In this document: positions 41,150-41,943 of the stretch, piece by piece
Position numbering within the stretch: position 1 is the first letter of the stretch
Layout of the letters: the number at the start of each line of letters is the position of its first letter
Origin: Magnaporthiopsis rhizophila
Taxonomy: Eukaryota; Ascomycota; Sordariomycetes; Magnaporthales; Magnaporthaceae
NCBI GenBank assembly: GCA_003049465.1
Contig: PYSS01000017.1
Location: forward strand, 278,636 to 320,578
Reading direction: 5' to 3'
DNA length: 41,943 nucleotides
Notes under the pieces: generated by a model
Told to the model about the DNA's origin: nothing
What the model saw: only the letters and a program-made list of their open reading frames with translations
Database searches by the model: none
Position numbers and translations under genes: made by a program

Positions 41150-41895
41150 TGTCAATGTCAGTATCTGCCTGCACGCTGCAAAGTACCACAGCTTAGGGGA
41201 TGAGAGATGTTTTAGATCGAAGGACGCGGTGCGAATAAGACAGCAAAAAGATCAACCAGGGAAAATGGTTTCGCACGGCAAGACCGAGCGCTTAAGTATA
41301 GCTTATCCAAGGGGTAAGGCTGCGACCGGCCCCAATTCTTGGAATAGTTGTGCTCACGCTCGTGCGTGGCACATCCGCAGCCCCCTCCGGTGCGGTCAGA
41401 AAGGTTGCGTTTGATGTAAATAGACCCGTATACGGATACACTTTTCCGCATAAAATATTGCACCCAAATCAATGTATCTCTACCGGTTGCCCCTGCTGCA
41501 GGGAACCTAATAGAATGCTACCGTTCGACGCCCCGGCCTGGCAGCAGCTTCGACCCTTCCTTGATGCCACTCCTCCACCGAGGAGATCGCCGCTGCCTGA
41601 GCATTTCCGGCCAGTCGCGGCCGCCCCCAGCAGCCGAGCCGCGGTGGCGGAGGGCGCACGATTGAGTGCAGGCGCGAGAAGATCCCGCCCTGTATCCGGG
41701 CCGTGCTATTGGGGGGGCAAAAGCGTACATCTTGTCTCGTTTAGGGGTGATGCATATGGGGTTGGATCATAAATGGGTGTGTAGGGTGGGGAGCAGAGGC
41801 GTCCGTTCTTGAAAATTGCTCCCAAATGCCGAGATGTGAGGGCCGAACCAGTACTTGGGTGAGTGACCTTTGAAGAATCCTCGGAGTTGTGTGTG

Positions 41896-41942
<47 letters not shown>

Positions 41943-41943
41943 C
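41150..41943. other. Upstream region of the membrane protein gene and right edge
   Basis: No supported gene. The promoter of the minus-strand membrane protein gene should lie here. Open frames at 41350-41772 (plus) and 41212-41472 (minus) show no recognisable motif. The window ends in a microsatellite and poly-T. Confidence 0.45.
41889..41942. repeat. (GT)11 followed by poly-T
   Basis: GT dinucleotides at 41889-41910 run directly into T32 at 41911-41942. A simple-sequence end, possibly a contig end, since long poly-T also borders the other ambiguous sites in this window. Confidence 0.85.

Overview
The window looks like a piece of a GC-rich filamentous ascomycete genome (Pezizomycotina, probably Sordariomycetes). 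I infer this from short introns with GTRNGT-type donors and CTAAC/CTGAC branch sites, long CT-rich leaders, a HET-domain gene, a fungal-type AAA ATPase, and intergenic DNA full of CCTAGGTA/GGTAGGTA motifs and long A/T homopolymers. No prokaryotic, organellar or viral features were seen.

Layout, left to right. (1) 0.85-2.9 kb, minus strand: a HET-domain incompatibility-type gene broken by two single-base-type frame changes in homopolymers. (2) 4.2-8.3 kb: a compact housekeeping block made of the spliceosomal SF3b subunit 4 gene (minus), a four-exon gene for the tiny mitochondrial import subunit Tom7 (plus), and a two-exon mitochondrial carrier of the FLX1 (FAD/folate) type (plus). (3) 8.3-25.8 kb: about 17.5 kb in which I can support no gene. 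It holds homopolymer tracts, microsatellites, recurrent CCTAGGTA-type motifs and one sequencing gap. (4) 25.8-28.1 kb: a five-exon transcription factor with four C2H2 zinc fingers, preceded by a TATAAA box and an ATG-free, pyrimidine-rich leader of about 400 nt. (5) 28.1-32.6 kb: another gene-poor stretch. (6) 32.6-36.8 kb: URM1 (minus, three exons) and ELP2 (plus, three exons), head to head across about 400 bp. (7) 37.2-41.1 kb, minus strand: a badly frameshifted AAA ATPase remnant directly abutting a frameshifted, intron-containing membrane protein gene of unknown function.

The most interesting biology is the URM1/ELP2 pair. Urm1 is the sulfur carrier for 2-thiolation, and Elp2 is a scaffold of Elongator, which makes the cm5/mcm5 group. 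Both modifications meet on the same base, the wobble uridine U34 of tRNAs. The two genes share one short intergenic region that contains a CACGTG palindrome. The C2H2 factor has two unusual introns: one with an ambiguous GC-AG or 44-nt GT-AG structure, and one 81-nt, stop-free, frame-preserving intron that splits zinc finger 4. The six core genes read without a single frame error, while all three accessory genes (HET, AAA, membrane protein) carry frame breaks. This suggests decay of accessory genes rather than uniformly poor sequence, although several breaks sit in homopolymers and sequencing error is not excluded.
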